A stretch of DNA of 64,000 bases, taken from the NCBI GenBank assembly GCA_023548195.1, contig JAJHZJ010000496.1:6806702-6870701 (forward strand), given 5' to 3'. The notes beneath the pieces are model-generated. The model searched no databases. It was given only the letters and a program-made list of their open reading frames with translations, and was not told where the DNA came from. Within the stretch, counting starts at the first letter, position 1, and each line of letters starts with the position of its first letter. This document shows, piece by piece, positions 45,985 through 57,144 of the stretch. The DNA comes from Bettongia penicillata ogilbyi (Eukaryota > Chordata > Mammalia > Diprotodontia > Potoroidae). Made by a program: the position numbers and the translations under genes.

Positions 45985-46170
45985 AACAGGGTAGAGTAGT
46001 GTGGTACAGTGTCATGAACTCTGCCTCTGGAGTTAGAAGAATTAAGTCAAATCCTTGCTCTGATGCTTACCTGACTTTCTACTGGGCATTTCATTTCCCT
46101 GAGAATTAATTTCTTTATCTATAAGATAAAAGGGCTAGACTGGATGGTTTCTGAAATCCCTTTCAGTGAT
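45985..46170 (+). mobile_element. MIR-type SINE
   Basis: 'agagtagtgtggtacagtgt', 'gcctctggagttagaagaat', 'ttctttatctataagataaa', 'tggatggtttctgaaatccc'. Confidence 0.7.
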
Positions 46171-46271
46171 CAATCAAGGATATTATGAACTTGATCCTAT
46201 CTCTTCTTGGATCTTGTTGCATTCTCCTTTCTATCATACCTCTTTGTACATATATACATACACATATATGT

Positions 46272-46595
46272 GGGGGCAGCTAGGTGGTGCAGTGGATAGA
46301 GCACCAGTGCAGGAGTCAAGAGAACCTGAGTTCAAATCTCACCTTAGACTCTTGACACTCACTAGCTGTGTGACCTTGGACAAGTCACTTAACCCCAATT
46401 GCCTTATCCTGGGTCATCTCCAGTCATCCTGAGGAATATCTAGTTACTGAATTCAAATGATTCTGGAGGAGAAGTGAGGCTGGTGACCTGCACAGCCCTC
46501 CCTCACTCAAAACAATGTCAAGTACAAGTCATGTACTTGTACCATTTCTCTGATGGCATGGTCTTCTTTGGCAATGAAGCACAAATTTACATGCA
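46272..46595 (+). mobile_element. RTE-tailed tRNA-SINE (MAR1 type), full length
   Basis: tRNA-like head 'gggggcagctaggtggtgca' and 'gtggatagagcaccagtgca', box-B-like 'gagttcaaatctcacc', then 'ctagctgtgtgaccttggac', 'catctccagtcatcctgagg', 'gcacagccctccctcactca', and the RTE-like tail 'gatggcatggtcttctttgg' with CAATGAAGCACAAA. This is the most complete member of the family here. Confidence 0.9.
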
Positions 46596-46973
46596 CATAT
46601 ATGTATAGAGACATATCTTTTATCTTGTATAGTGACAATATGCTCTGGATTCACTCTCCCAGTCCCCCACCTCAAAAACTAACAGGTTGGATCCCTACAT
46701 TTTACCTGAATTTATCTTGCCTTTTGGATCCTAAAGGTCCCCCTGAGCGTTAGTGGAGTTCATTTTGGTACTGTAGGCCAAGTCCATTCTGGTGTAATGT
46801 CCACACTAGGTTTGACTCTACCTGAGTCAGGAATGTATTACAGGTCCTGGAAATCTGATGGCTTGTTTGAATTTTCAAAGCCCAAAAGTTTGTCATCTGG
46901 TGCATTCTACCTCCAGTATTCATGTCAGGAATAAATCAAAATACAAGGACAGAAAAATAGTCATGCCATACGC

Positions 46974-47078
<105 letters not shown>

Positions 47079-47364
47079 TCTCACCCTCTCTCACCCCTCC
47101 ATCCAGAAGCCCATGTTCTTAACTTTGATCACACAGAGGACAAAGATTTTTTTTTACTGCTTAGTACCATTTTTTTAATGCTCTCTCAGTTCTGCCTCCA
47201 CAGCTAATCAAAAGGATTTTCATTATCACTGAAGAAGCAGACAGGTGTGAAGTACAGAGCCAGACCCTTCCACTCTCTGGCATCATGCACTTCCATAAAC
47301 AGGTTTTCTCCGCTCTGTCCTACGTGCCAGCAGGCACACTCCCAGACCGGGCCTTCCTTGTCCA

Positions 47365-47805
47365 GGAGCTAGCATTTACAGAGGGCTTTCAAGCTTGCAA
47401 TGTGCTTTTCATGGATTGTATAATTTGTTCCTCACAACAGCCATTTAAGATAGTTGCTGTTAATATCCTCACTTTGAAGATGAGAAATAGAGACATGACA
47501 GTGTTGGGGATAAAGCACTGACCTCAGAGTCAAGAAGACCTGAGTTCAAATGCTACCTTAGAAACCTACTGGCTGTGACCTTGGGTAAGTCATTGGCAGT
47601 CTTACAAAGAAGGTGTTGACCTACACATTAAAGGGAATTCCTTACTGAATGATCCCTAAATGTAATCTCTATCTCCTGTACAGATAAAGGAATTGAGGCT
47701 GGTGGATGATAAGTGACTTGCCCAGCGTCACACAGCAAGTTAGTGTCAGAGATTGGATTGGGATCAGGGCTTCCTGATACTAGGTCCTAACACTTGGTGA
47801 TACCA
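47365..47805 (-). mobile_element. CORE-SINE/MIR copy split by a tRNA-SINE
   Basis: The antisense MIR left part ends at about 47490 ('cctcactttgaagatgagaa') and resumes at about 47680 ('tacagataaaggaattgagg', 'aagtgacttgcccagcgtca'). Between them is a + strand SINE, 47492-47605: 'gttggggataaagcactgac', 'agaagacctgagttcaaatg', 'gtgaccttgggtaagtcatt'. Confidence 0.7.
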
Positions 47806-48710
47806 TTTACCCATTTCTCTAGTGTAGATTGGCTCACATGCAGTAAATGCTCAGGAATTGTTATTAAATCTATTCGATAAGAAGAATGGGACAGGAAAGA
47901 CTAGGCATATAATAATTTTACAGAGAATAAAAAATAGTAAATGTCAAAAGCAAAATTCCCTTTCAGTTCTTCAGAGATGGAGTGGCCAAGCTGGTACAAG
48001 CAGAGACATCGAGGACATACTTTTTCTGGATTCATGTGATGACTAAGTCTATACTGTTCTGTACATATCACAACTGTGATAATACCTGGGCAATGACTCT
48101 TGAGCCAGTTTTACAGAGTACACTGGTATCTGTGCAACATGTATGCCATGAATCTACTCCCTTTGTAGCTCCAGCTTATAATATACATGCATATGCATCT
48201 TTTTGTATTGTATTATGTGTGATTGTATTATATATATATGTATAGTGTTATATCCAGTATGTTCCCAGTGGGGCAGAGCAGGATGGTGAAGGGTGAGTGC
48301 TTTGATGCCAGTGGCAAAAACAAATTAAGAGAATGACTTTTCACTATCAAAAGCCCCCAACAGAATGCCATCTTGCACCATTTCATTTGAGCTCAGGCCC
48401 TGTATTATGATAGGATGATATTTAATAAACATGTATGTCTAGTGATATTTTAGAGATAATTCAGAAAACATTTCATGAACTCAGTAGGGTTTTAAAATCT
48501 AAATAGTCAACAGTATTGCAGATATCAACCCAGGAAAAATAATATAGACAGATGCAACACTTACAGAACATGAATGAAATAACCATCCTAGTTTAGTCAT
48601 GGAATAAAATTCATTATGGTACCGTTGTTTATTTATGTGCATCCAAGGTGGGCGTGCTCATGGTCCTACAGTGGGTGACGATTGGTCTTATCAGATGGGA
48701 TGATGTATGG
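47806..48710. other. Intron block without recognised features
   Basis: No gene. Short TA-rich patch at about 48222-48243. Confidence 0.35.
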
Positions 48711-48714
48711 AAAA

Positions 48715-48895
48715 TGGTAAAAAGAAATACCAGGGGACCAGGGTTCAATCCTGACTCCACCATTTAACTCTTTGTGGCACTGAGTGAGTCACTTAACTCT
48801 TGTAGTTTCATTTCACATACAAAGGGGAAGCTGCTAGACCAGAGGACCTAGAATGCTCCTTCCAGCTCTAAATGTATGATATTAAGTGCATTGCT
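48715..48895 (+). mobile_element. MIR/tRNA-SINE, sense
   Basis: 'aggggaccagggttcaatcc', 'tgagtgagtcacttaactct', 'tccttccagctctaaatgta'. Confidence 0.65.
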
Positions 48896-48929
48896 AAATT
48901 TGAAGCATCGTATGAATGTTACCTATTAG

Positions 48930-49040
48930 GGTCATAGTACTATAGACTGGAAGAAAGACCTGAGAAGTCCAATCCAACCCTTCATTTAGCAGATGAGGAA
49001 ACTGAGGTGCAAAGATTAGGTGTATGTTTCATGTATTCAG
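48930..49040 (-). mobile_element. MIR copy, antisense
   Basis: 'gactggaagaaagacctgag', 'ttagcagatgaggaaactga', 'ggtgcaaagattaggtgtat'. Confidence 0.65.
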
Positions 49041-49187
49041 TAGCAAATCCTAGCTTTGAAAACATATTGCCTTTTGCATATTTTCTTACATGTTTTCATA
49101 ATTGAAAAGTTATTAACTATATAGTTTTATATAGTGGTGTTCTGATCACTTTAAAGAAGAACCGAAGCTCTAAATATTGCTCTGCTA

Positions 49188-49262
49188 ATGTATAATTTAT
49201 AATTATATATAATATATATGATATAATTATATATGATATAATTTATATAAATATGTATTTAT
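49188..49262. repeat. AT-only low-complexity stretch just upstream of the exon
   Basis: Mixed TATAA and ATATAT units, almost no G or C for about 70 bases. Confidence 0.85.
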
Positions 49263-49330
49263 AATTTTTGATATACCTTAAAGGACCAGAACTATTAGCA
49301 ATATTTGTTCAGATGAAGGAAGTCAAAGAC

Positions 49331-49355
49331 TGAGTCTCTCTCTCTCTCCTTTCAG
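49331..49355 (+). other. 3' splice acceptor of the NAALADL2 exon
   Basis: The bases before the exon read as a pyrimidine tract made of a short (TC)n run, then CCTTTCAG, then the exon. This is a strong consensus acceptor. The tract is a simple repeat, so its length could vary between individuals. The branch point is not certain; the A residues in the AAAGACTGAG stretch (about 49325-49334) are at a plausible distance. Confidence 0.85.
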
Positions 49356-49626
49356 GCATTTGATACAATTGTCTAAAAGTGAAGATGTAGAATTTGCAGA
49401 GAATCTCAAGGTTCAATGGACTTCTCGTGGCCTAGAAGAAGTACAGCTTTTCAATTACTCTGTCCTGCTTAGCTTGCCAGGCTCTTCTCCAAACACGGTG
49501 ACTCTAAGGAACAGCAGCCAATGCTTTTATCCTAATGGCCAGCCATGTGACCAAGAGCCCAGAAAGGATCCCAGCCAAGGATTGCTGTACTCATATGCTG
49601 CCTACTCTGCCAGAGGAACTCTCGAG
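49356..49626 (+). CDS. NAALADL2: Internal coding exon of NAALADL2 (inactive NAALADase-like protein 2)
   Basis: A 271-base exon: one base completes a split codon, then 90 codons run without a stop to a codon boundary at GAG|GT. NAALADL2 is a type II membrane protein related to glutamate carboxypeptidase II and the transferrin receptor (M28B fold), annotated in mammals as lacking peptidase activity. Numbering from the first full codon (His1), the recognisable blocks are QWTSRGLEEV (20-29), NYSVLLSLPG (33-42), QCFYPNGQPC (55-64) and LLYSYAAYSARGTLE (76-90). They correspond to the extracellular stretch between the membrane stalk and the protease-associated region. The QW..GL..V...Y.VLLS.P pattern is also present in FOLH1, but the CFxPNGQPC block points to NAALADL2. 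Visible features are two N-glycosylation sequons (N33-Y-S, N52-S-S) and two cysteines (56, 64). The exon has entry phase 2 and exit phase 0. An ATG-initiated start is not expected because this is an internal exon. The family match is from memory of the human protein, not an alignment run here. Confidence 0.9.
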
Positions 49627-49632
49627 GTAATA
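49627..49632 (+). other. 5' splice donor of the NAALADL2 exon (GTAATA)
   Basis: GAG|GTAATA follows the last codon. GT at +1/+2 and A at +3 are conserved, but +5 is T rather than the preferred G, so the donor is of medium strength. In-frame readthrough meets a TGA after two codons, which supports the exon end. Confidence 0.8.
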
Positions 49633-49934
49633 TGACCATTTGTCTCTGTCATTTACAGTGAAATGGAATTAGAAAACACCAGCTTTCATCTAAATTGAAC
49701 TCTCTGGCAAGATGTAAGTGGTGGAAATGCCTGTTATAGGCTCACACTCTGGAGGGAGGAAAAATACTTGCAACGTTGGGCCCTCCAATCAACCTTCTTG
49801 TTGACATGTTTTGAAAGTGGAGACACATAATGAGAATTTAATACCATTGCTTGGCGTGATTAACTCCTTCTAGTTTAAACTAGTTCTTGTGGTGGGAGAA
49901 AAACACTTTTCATACCTTCCTCCTCAATTCTTGA

Positions 49935-50160
49935 ATTAGTCCGTCAACAAGAATTCATTAAGGATCCACTATATTCTAGGTACAGGGCTAGATGCTGTGT
50001 AGAGAAGGGTCAAATTTAAACAATTACTTTCCTCAAAAAGCACACATTTAATTGAAGAAACATGAAAGGATGAATAAATAAAAACACAGAAAGTGGGAAG
50101 GTGCTCCCCTGAGATTATGTCTTTGCACAAAAAAAGAGGAAGAAAATGAACTTGGTGGTT
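49935..50160 (+). repeat. Ancient repeat ('aggatccactatattctagg' type)
   Basis: 'caacaagaattcattaagga', 'gctagatgctgtgtagagaa', 'aaagcacacatttaattgaa'. Confidence 0.5.
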
Positions 50161-50494
50161 TGGATAATTATTTTTAAAACAACATTTCTTCAATTATCAC
50201 GATTTTTTTCAGAGGGAAATTAACTAAATAGGAATATTTTAATTGCTTGATTCCTTATTTGTATACAGTATAGCCTGAGAATATAGTTTTTGAAGGAGCA
50301 TTGAAATCTTAGGCATAGAATCAAAGATATGAAATAAGTAAAATGTCTTTCTTTGATAGCATAAAAATGTAAATATACTTCTTGGGGAACATCCTTGGGG
50401 AACGTATGACTTCTGGACAAAAATAGCTTTGTACTCTGCCTAGGTGCTAACTTCAGACAGGTTTTCATCCTCCTTATACCCTCCACTCCTTTCT
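50161..50494. other. Intron block without recognised features
   Basis: Short AT-rich stretch, nothing seen. Confidence 0.35.
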
Positions 50495-51190
50495 ATTGAC
50501 TTGGCTGTCATTTTGCTTCAGACCTTTATCACCTCTCATCTAAGTGATTGAAATAGCCTCCTAATTGATATCGCTGTGCCCATTCTTTCACTGCTCCAAA
50601 CCATTTGCACACAGCTACTAAAGTGAAATCTCTGTATTTGGATTACTTTCATAATCTTCAAGATTCAGCTCAGATACTGTTTCCTAAGTGAGACTTTTCC
50701 TTATTTACCCAGTTGTTAATGTTCTCACTCCTGAATTGACTTTTCATTCATGTGTGTGTTTGTGTGCATATACACACATGAAAATTTTTCATATGTATAA
50801 AGCACAACTAAATATATAATAGACATAAACACACAACTGGATTATATATGTGTGTGTGTCCAGTTATATATCATAGATATATTCTGATGCATTCATATAT
50901 GTCTATGTGTTTTTGTATGTATATATGTATGAATACATTTTACATGTGTGTATTAGACATGTATGTATGTGTCCCAAAAATCTTAGTGCAGCTTTAGTCT
51001 ACCATAAGACTTTTGAGACACTCCAAATTTTGTTTTTCTAAATATGCACATAAATTGTGTCCCTCAGTAGAGTGTTGGCATCTTGAGGGCAGGGCCATTT
51101 TTTTTCATAATTTGTTCTCCCTAATATCTAACAAAGTGTTTCATGATGAGTCAGTACTCCGTCAATAATTGCTATGTGAAATGGGTGAAT
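50495..51190 (+). mobile_element. LINE L2 3' end interrupted by a TG/TA microsatellite
   Basis: 'ctaagtgattgaaatagcct', 'attcagctcagatactgttt', 'tgagacttttccttatttac', then a TG/TA-rich stretch at about 50745-50985, then 'ggcatcttgagggcagggcc' and 'aacaaagtgtttcatgatga'. Confidence 0.65.
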
Positions 51191-51655
51191 TGATGTGACC
51201 GCATCTGGAATATTGTGTTCAGTCCTAGGAGTCAAATTTTAGGAAGAATGTAGATAAACCAGGAAGTATCCAGAAAAGGGTAATGAGAGTAGGGGACAGC
51301 CTGAAGATTTGTTGAAGAAAGTGGGGATGTTTAGGCTCTAAAAAAAAGATTTATGGGGTATGTGATAGCTATTTCAAGTGTTTCAGGGACTGTCATTTAC
51401 AGGTGGGAGCTGATTTGTTCTGTTTCATCCCAGAGAGAATAATCAGAAATAATACAGATTCCAGTTTTATATTAGGGGCAAAAACTTCTCAATAATGAGA
51501 TCTGTCTAAAAATGGATCCCTTGAGAGAAGTGGGAAGGAATTACCCTACCAGAATTCTTCATATCCAGGTTGATTAGATATTTTGTGGTGTTTAGCATAC
51601 TTGTATATGAATTGTACTGTATGACTTCTCAGGGTCTTTCCAGCTCTATGTGATA
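51191..51655 (+). mobile_element. CR1/L3-type LINE 3' end
   Basis: 'ctggaatattgtgttcagtc', 'gtggggatgtttaggctcta', 'tagctatttcaagtgtttca', 'gttctgtttcatcccagaga', 'gatctgtctaaaaatggatc', 'ctcagggtctttccagctct' follow the CR1 3' order. Better preserved than the copy at 32555. Confidence 0.75.
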
Positions 51656-51849
51656 AGTAACTATTCTTTTGACAATTATTAGTTTAATAGTAGAAGCTAT
51701 GACAGATCATTGAGGCAAAGATGTAACTTTCTATTTCTGGTGGGCTAAGCCATCATAGGTCACTTACTGACTTCAGATCTTGGTAACTACCTTCATTGTC
51801 AGCTTTCCTTTGTATGGACAGGGGATAGGACAGGGGAAGAGAAAGGAAA

Positions 51850-51990
51850 GGATTCAGACGGCTCTGGAGGAGAAGTGAGGCTGCTGACCTGCACAGCCTT
51901 TCTTCACTCAAAACAAAGTCAAGTGCAAGTCACATCATCATTTCTCTGATGGTATGGTCTTCTTCGGTGATGAAAGATAAACACGACGAT
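51850..51990 (+). mobile_element. RTE-tailed SINE (MAR1 type), 3' end only
   Basis: 'ggctctggaggagaagtgag', 'gctgctgacctgcacagcct', 'gtcacatcatcatttctctg', 'atggtatggtcttcttcggt', 'gatgaaagataaacacgac'. Confidence 0.85.
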
Positions 51991-52069
51991 CCTTTGTATG
52001 ACAATAATGTGAGATGTTCCGGTAACTTTAAGGGTTGCAAAATGTTTTATATTCTTTTCTCATATGACA

Positions 52070-52215
52070 ATAATGTGCATTCTTATGAGTGAGCTAATCT
52101 AGATATCACCATCCCCATTTTCACGAAACTGAGGTTTAAAGAGACTTAGAGTCACCCAAATAGTAAATTTCCATGTCTTCCTGAGTCTAACACTAGATGC
52201 TCCAAACAGCATTGC
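52070..52215 (-). mobile_element. MIR copy, antisense
   Basis: 'catccccattttcacgaaac', 'tgaggtttaaagagacttag', 'catgtcttcctgagtctaac'. Confidence 0.6.
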
Positions 52216-53495
52216 CTGAATGCCTAAATTAAGATAGGCCAAATTCAGGAGGGAAGAAAACCTAGACCATGGACTGCATATTCCATCATGGTGTCATGAT
52301 CAATGCTTAGTTCAGAAAATGTAAGTAACTATAAATGATCATAGAAATGAGTGTTCCTTGCCAATTATGATAATACTAGGTAACCATGCTTCAGCATTTT
52401 CTTCTCATAGTACTTGTCTCTCTTGAGATCCTTGTGGACAAAAGGGAAATAAAGAAAGTTGGGTGATAAAGTGGGTACCTTGGTGCTTTTTGAACAACCT
52501 TAATGAAAAGGTGTTGCTTTTCTAGATGGATGTTATTCAGAAAGGGGTTTTTAGTAAAAGGTCACTTGGCTCTTTCTTGCCATGTCTCTTTGATCATTTT
52601 TTTCACAAAGGAGACATACTAATAAAATTTGCTTCTATTAAAAACTAGAAAGGCTGTTTGATCTGGCAGGTGTTGGAATTAAGATTCAAGAAAATGGAAT
52701 TTAATAGGGATTAAAAAATGCATTGCATCTCAAATTGAAACTGATAAGGGTGGCTTGGTAGTACTTCGTGGGATAAAGTCCTAGGCTAGAGGTTGACTTA
52801 CAGCACTGTGACTGACTACACAAAGCAAAACAAGAGAAACAAGAAACAAAAATAACTAAACTGCCTCAAGAGAAATAGCCTCCAGAATAGGGCAGGTAAC
52901 GTGCCCACTCCACTTGCCTTGGTCACACCACAGTAGAACATCGTGTTCCTTTCTGGCGACCACATCTTAAGAAACATTTGGCAAACCCCACCTCTTTGAG
53001 TGTTGAAACAGATGATCTTTGAAGCCAACTCTGAAAATCGATGTTCTCATTCTTTCTCCCCTAATATAGCCCTTTGAGAGTAAAGTGGGGGAGGACAGGT
53101 ATGTCTCTCCTAGTTCTGGACATGATAAAAAGCGTTATTAAGCCATTTCCCCAAATTTATGCCTTTAGTGTGTAGTAATAGAGTCAGGATTAGAATGCAT
53201 AAATCCTGTTTCTTTGTCTAGAGCAGAGGCATCATGCATATGGCCTACCACACTCCCAACCATGACCTGAATTAGATTAAAATGTAATTGGGAATTTTTT
53301 CAAAATAAATTAAAAATGCAGTAAAACAGATAAAATTAATATGTGGTTTTCTACATCAACATGTCCTATAGGGAACCTTATGTACAGTTTTGTGGCCCCT
53401 GCTTTATTTGAATTTAATATTACTGCTCTCAACCAGCTTGCATCTCTACCTCTGCATAATTTTAATTATTTGGTTGCCATCCTAACTCCCACTTG
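52216..53495. other. Intron block without recognised features
   Basis: No exon, RNA gene or confident transposon in about 1.3 kb. Confidence 0.35.
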
Positions 53496-53499
53496 ATCT

Positions 53500-53700
53500 A
53501 TATGGAGACAGTATAGAGAAGTGAAAATAATGTTAGATTTGAAGGCAGAGGTCTTTGGTAAGATCACATCTCTGCCAGTTAGTATCTAAGTGACCTTAAG
53601 AAAATCAATCTACTTCTCTAGGCTTTAGTTTTTTCAATAGTGAAAAAGAAGGGGAAAATCCTACATGCCTTCTAAGATACGTTATGGTTCTAAATCTGTG
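53500..53700 (+). mobile_element. MIR-type SINE
   Basis: 'gttagatttgaaggcagagg', 'gatcacatctctgccagtta', 'aagtgaccttaagaaaatca', 'ctctaggctttagttttttc'. Confidence 0.65.
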
Positions 53701-53778
53701 GTGATGATGAGATAAAGATAGATAGATACATAGAAAAGGAGGGAAGGAAGGAGAAAAGGAGGGAGGAAGGAAGGAATA
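53700..53778. repeat. Purine-rich (GATA)/(GGAA) simple repeat
   Basis: Short GATA units, then AAAGGAGGGAAGG repeats. Confidence 0.8.
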
Positions 53779-53829
53779 ATATGATATACAGACAAGCATA
53801 GTATTGATTAAGCTATGTAGTAATCGATA

Positions 53830-54180
53830 ACAGCAATAATTGTTATTGTTATAGCTATGTCCCAGGCACTGTTCTAAACTCTAGGGATATGAAAACAAAC
53901 AAATGACATAATCTCTGTTCTCTGGGAGTTTAAATTCCAATGGGAGAAGATAACAGATACAAAAGAACTGTAGGAGAAAGGGGTGATGGCTTTAGTGAAG
54001 CTGCCCTGGTGGACAGACAGTCTGAAAGTACTCTAGAGTCCTGGATTCTGAGAGATAAGGCCAAAACTGGCCTGTCATTGTCTAAGAGTAGGTCCAAGGA
54101 TAAGAGTCCAATTTTCCACTGGGAAGGAGGTGGAGATGACATAGCCTGGGGAATAACTAGGAAGTCATGATGAATTTGAA
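53830..54180 (+). repeat. Ancient repeat ('gtcccaggcactgttctaa' type), extended copy
   Basis: 'gtcccaggcactgttctaaa', 'ctctagggatatgaaaacaa', 'ctgttctctgggagtttaaa', 'ttccaatgggagaagataac'. The longest member here. Confidence 0.55.
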
Positions 54181-55370
54181 AGGAGAAGTGATATCTAGAG
54201 AAATGCATTGTGTTTTCTCTAACCTTCAAATTTTAGATGAGTTAGGGGTGGTCTTATAATAGAGGGGAAAAGAAGTAATGTTTCTTTTTCTCATCTTTGA
54301 AGATGACCGTTATTGGTTAATTGTAATAATATGACAGTTTTTCTCATTATGGTTGCTGGGACCTTTGGGACCTTATGGCCTAATTCTAAAATATTTTGAA
54401 GCATAATCTTTGCTCTGTGATAATATCAAAAAGTTACTTAGAAATTCTGTGTTCACTGTTTCTACTGACTCACCCTTTTTTTCTCTCCCGCTACACAGGT
54501 TCTTACTTGTTTTCAGCCAAAGGAGTCCTGGCAGGAGTCTTAAAAATAATAAAAAGTTAATAAAATATCGAATGTGCATGCAGAAGGCTGAAGACATGGT
54601 TCTGCACATTCATGTTCTTTTCATGGCTCCTTCTCTCTTCTCCTTTCTCTCTCCCTCCCTTTCTTGTAAACAATGTCAGTTTTTTGAGGTTGTAGAAAAA
54701 TTAGTCATCCATTCCTCCCTGACAGATTGGTACTCTAGGACATCTAAGCAGTCACCTTTCATTTTCTTTATCCTCCCAGATCTTTGTCTATTATAGCACT
54801 TCATCTTCAGATGCTCTCAGAGTTCAGCTGGGGAAGGGAGGGTAATGTCCCTTCATCTCCGTAGCTTTCCTGTCCTTTGGCTGGTGCAGATAATGAATAT
54901 TACCTGGTAGCAGTTCCTTTTAAACATTTTATGTACTCTGAATTCTTAATACAAAAAAAAAAGCCAAAAAAACAGAACACCCTGAGTATTTATGTGTTTT
55001 TAATCAAAATAGATAAAACCCATATAAAAAATGTGTAAGACTTGAGAAAGTGATTTGGAATGATCTGGATTCCTCAGGACTGCCATCTCTCTACTTTTCT
55101 TACATTCTATTAATCCATGCTGGTTTCTACAAATTAATTGCTTAGTAGAGAGACTGTGAATGGATATTGGATATAAGTATGTCTTATTAGAATCCCAGAT
55201 CTTATTTTTCCCCAGCTTGCTATTCATTAACAAAAAGCCTCTTCTCCTCCTCCTTCCCCATAATGGGGGAAAAGGTAGCACAGTTCCATGAATTATTTCC
55301 TTTAACAAAATGGTTCAGTTCAACAAAATCAGAGAATCTCAGGATTGTAGATTTAGATCTGGAATGACCT
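54181..55370. other. Intron block without recognised features
   Basis: An open frame of 128 codons at 54410-54796 has no domain, no codon bias visible by eye and no splice context. A-run at about 54952-54962. Confidence 0.35.
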
Positions 55371-55374
55371 TACC

Positions 55375-55525
55375 CTTTGTCTAGTCCTACCTTTTAGTTT
55401 TACAGCTGAGGAAACTAAGGTAAATAGAGTTCAAGTGAGCTGCCTAAGATCATGCTACCATTAAGTTTCAGAAGCAAGATTTGAATACTGGTGTTCTTAA
55501 TTCCAAGGCCAGCCTGCTATCTTTC
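55375..55525 (-). mobile_element. MIR copy, antisense
   Basis: 'gttttacagctgaggaaact', 'gagctgcctaagatcatgct', 'aagatttgaatactggtgtt'. Confidence 0.7.
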
Positions 55526-56880
55526 CTGACTTTCATAACAAGGCATTACAGAATTCGGGGCAAATCTACCTGAACATGAGGTAGATGAGCACCTCTAGGA
55601 GACACTTTGGGTCTTGGGATACAGGGTTTCATTGGGAGAGAGACTCCACTGGAGGAGGATTTTTTTTATAGTCAGAAGCCTTGGGTCATCACATATTTGT
55701 CTCTCAGAAGTGTGAGCAGGGTAGTCTTGCCTAGACGGTGGCTCATCCTGGAGGAAAGTAGGTCTCAGGATATCCCCTCAGCTAATGTGTATCAGTGACC
55801 TTTCTGTGAGCTTCTGCTTCTCTCTACATTCCCAGGAGACCCTAAAGTCTGCATAAGTTGTGTCCAGTCATTTTGTGGGAGGGAATGACCTGTCTTCCAG
55901 AGAGTATATATCCTTTACCCTTAGTATTTACCAGATGCACCCTCATTCACAAACATCAGGAAGGAGGTAGAGGGGAAGGTGGGTATAGCAGTGGTGAAGG
56001 GAACATGGTATAAGAGACCTATGGTTATGAAGACTTTGGTGCAGAGTTTGTGAAGGATCATGACCTATGGGAACTAAACTAGGAAAAAGAAATACCCCTT
56101 ACCTTTCCCAGTCATGTCAGCTGCCCATTAACAACTTGGTGGACAATCCCAGTACTTCCATTCTATTTATATTTCTGTTGTTTCCTGTGAATGGTTTGAG
56201 TTTATTGGGCAATTTCAACTTCATTGTCATAGCTCTCCTTCCTCTGAACTCCAAATACCTTCATTCTTCAGAAATTGTAGAAATTAGCAGGTAGCACTAT
56301 GAGTTTGGTTTTGAATTAGATATTGTATGTGAGAAGCAGTTGACTATCTTCTGATCCTACATTATCCATTTTCTTTCAGATTACTTTATATATAGTCACC
56401 ATTGTATCTACACAACATGCGCACACACACGCATACACACATACAACATGGTTATAATTGAGGTCAAATTTAAACACCCAAGCCATTATTTTGAAATTGT
56501 TAGCTAGCTATATGCATTCATCTTTGAGTTGCTATATAGGTGATTACAGAGCCAAACAGCCTGGAGGTAAGGCTGTTCTTAATATGAACTTTTAATTCTT
56601 AATATTTTTAATGATTCTTATAAACACTTAGACCATCTGGTACAAACTGGAACACTGGGGACAAAATACTTGAGCCAACAGCATTCAGATCTTTGTTAAA
56701 TCGGAGGAGACAGAATTTGTATTCCATGATATCAAATAGAATCAAGGATTTTCAAAGGAAAGAGTTCAGGGAATCAACTGGATGTTTATCCCAGCAGATC
56801 GCCATTTGTTCTGACTGGCTAGATTGTGGTGTGTTTTGTTTTTCATTCGATTCACAGAACTTGCCTTTTGTCTTTTTTGA
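55526..56880. other. Intron block without recognised features
   Basis: No gene or confident transposon. Short CA-rich patch at about 56418-56446. Confidence 0.35.
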
Positions 56881-56884
56881 TTGT

Positions 56885-57130
56885 TGCACAACTAAGGGGT
56901 TTTGTGACTTGCCTATGGTCACACAGCCAGTCTGCGTCAGAAACAGTGCTTAGATGCCAGTCTTCTTGATTGTGAGGTTTATTCTTTATCCCCTAGGCTT
57001 TGCTGCCTCTGTGAAATAGATTTCACAGGCTGTATTCTCCTTTTTTTCATAGATGAGTAAAAGGAGAACTCTGTATTCACAGAGCTAGTAAATGTCAGAG
57101 GCTATATACAAAGTCAGGCTCCAATCCATC
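56885..57130 (-). mobile_element. Two adjoining MIR fragments, antisense
   Basis: First: 'gtgacttgcctatggtcaca', 'cagccagtctgcgtcagaaa', to about 57005. Second: 'catagatgagtaaaaggaga', 'cacagagctagtaaatgtca', from about 57045. Confidence 0.6.
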
Positions 57131-57144
57131 CATCTGTTTATTTG

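Noticed and set aside
46272..46350. tRNA-like sequence with box-B-like GTTCAAATC
   Set aside because: It is the head of a SINE and continues into SINE body and tail; no intact tRNA cloverleaf. The same applies at 29525, 60546 and 63265.
53930..54229. 99-codon minus-strand frame
   Set aside because: It lies over an ancient repeat and has no recognisable domain.
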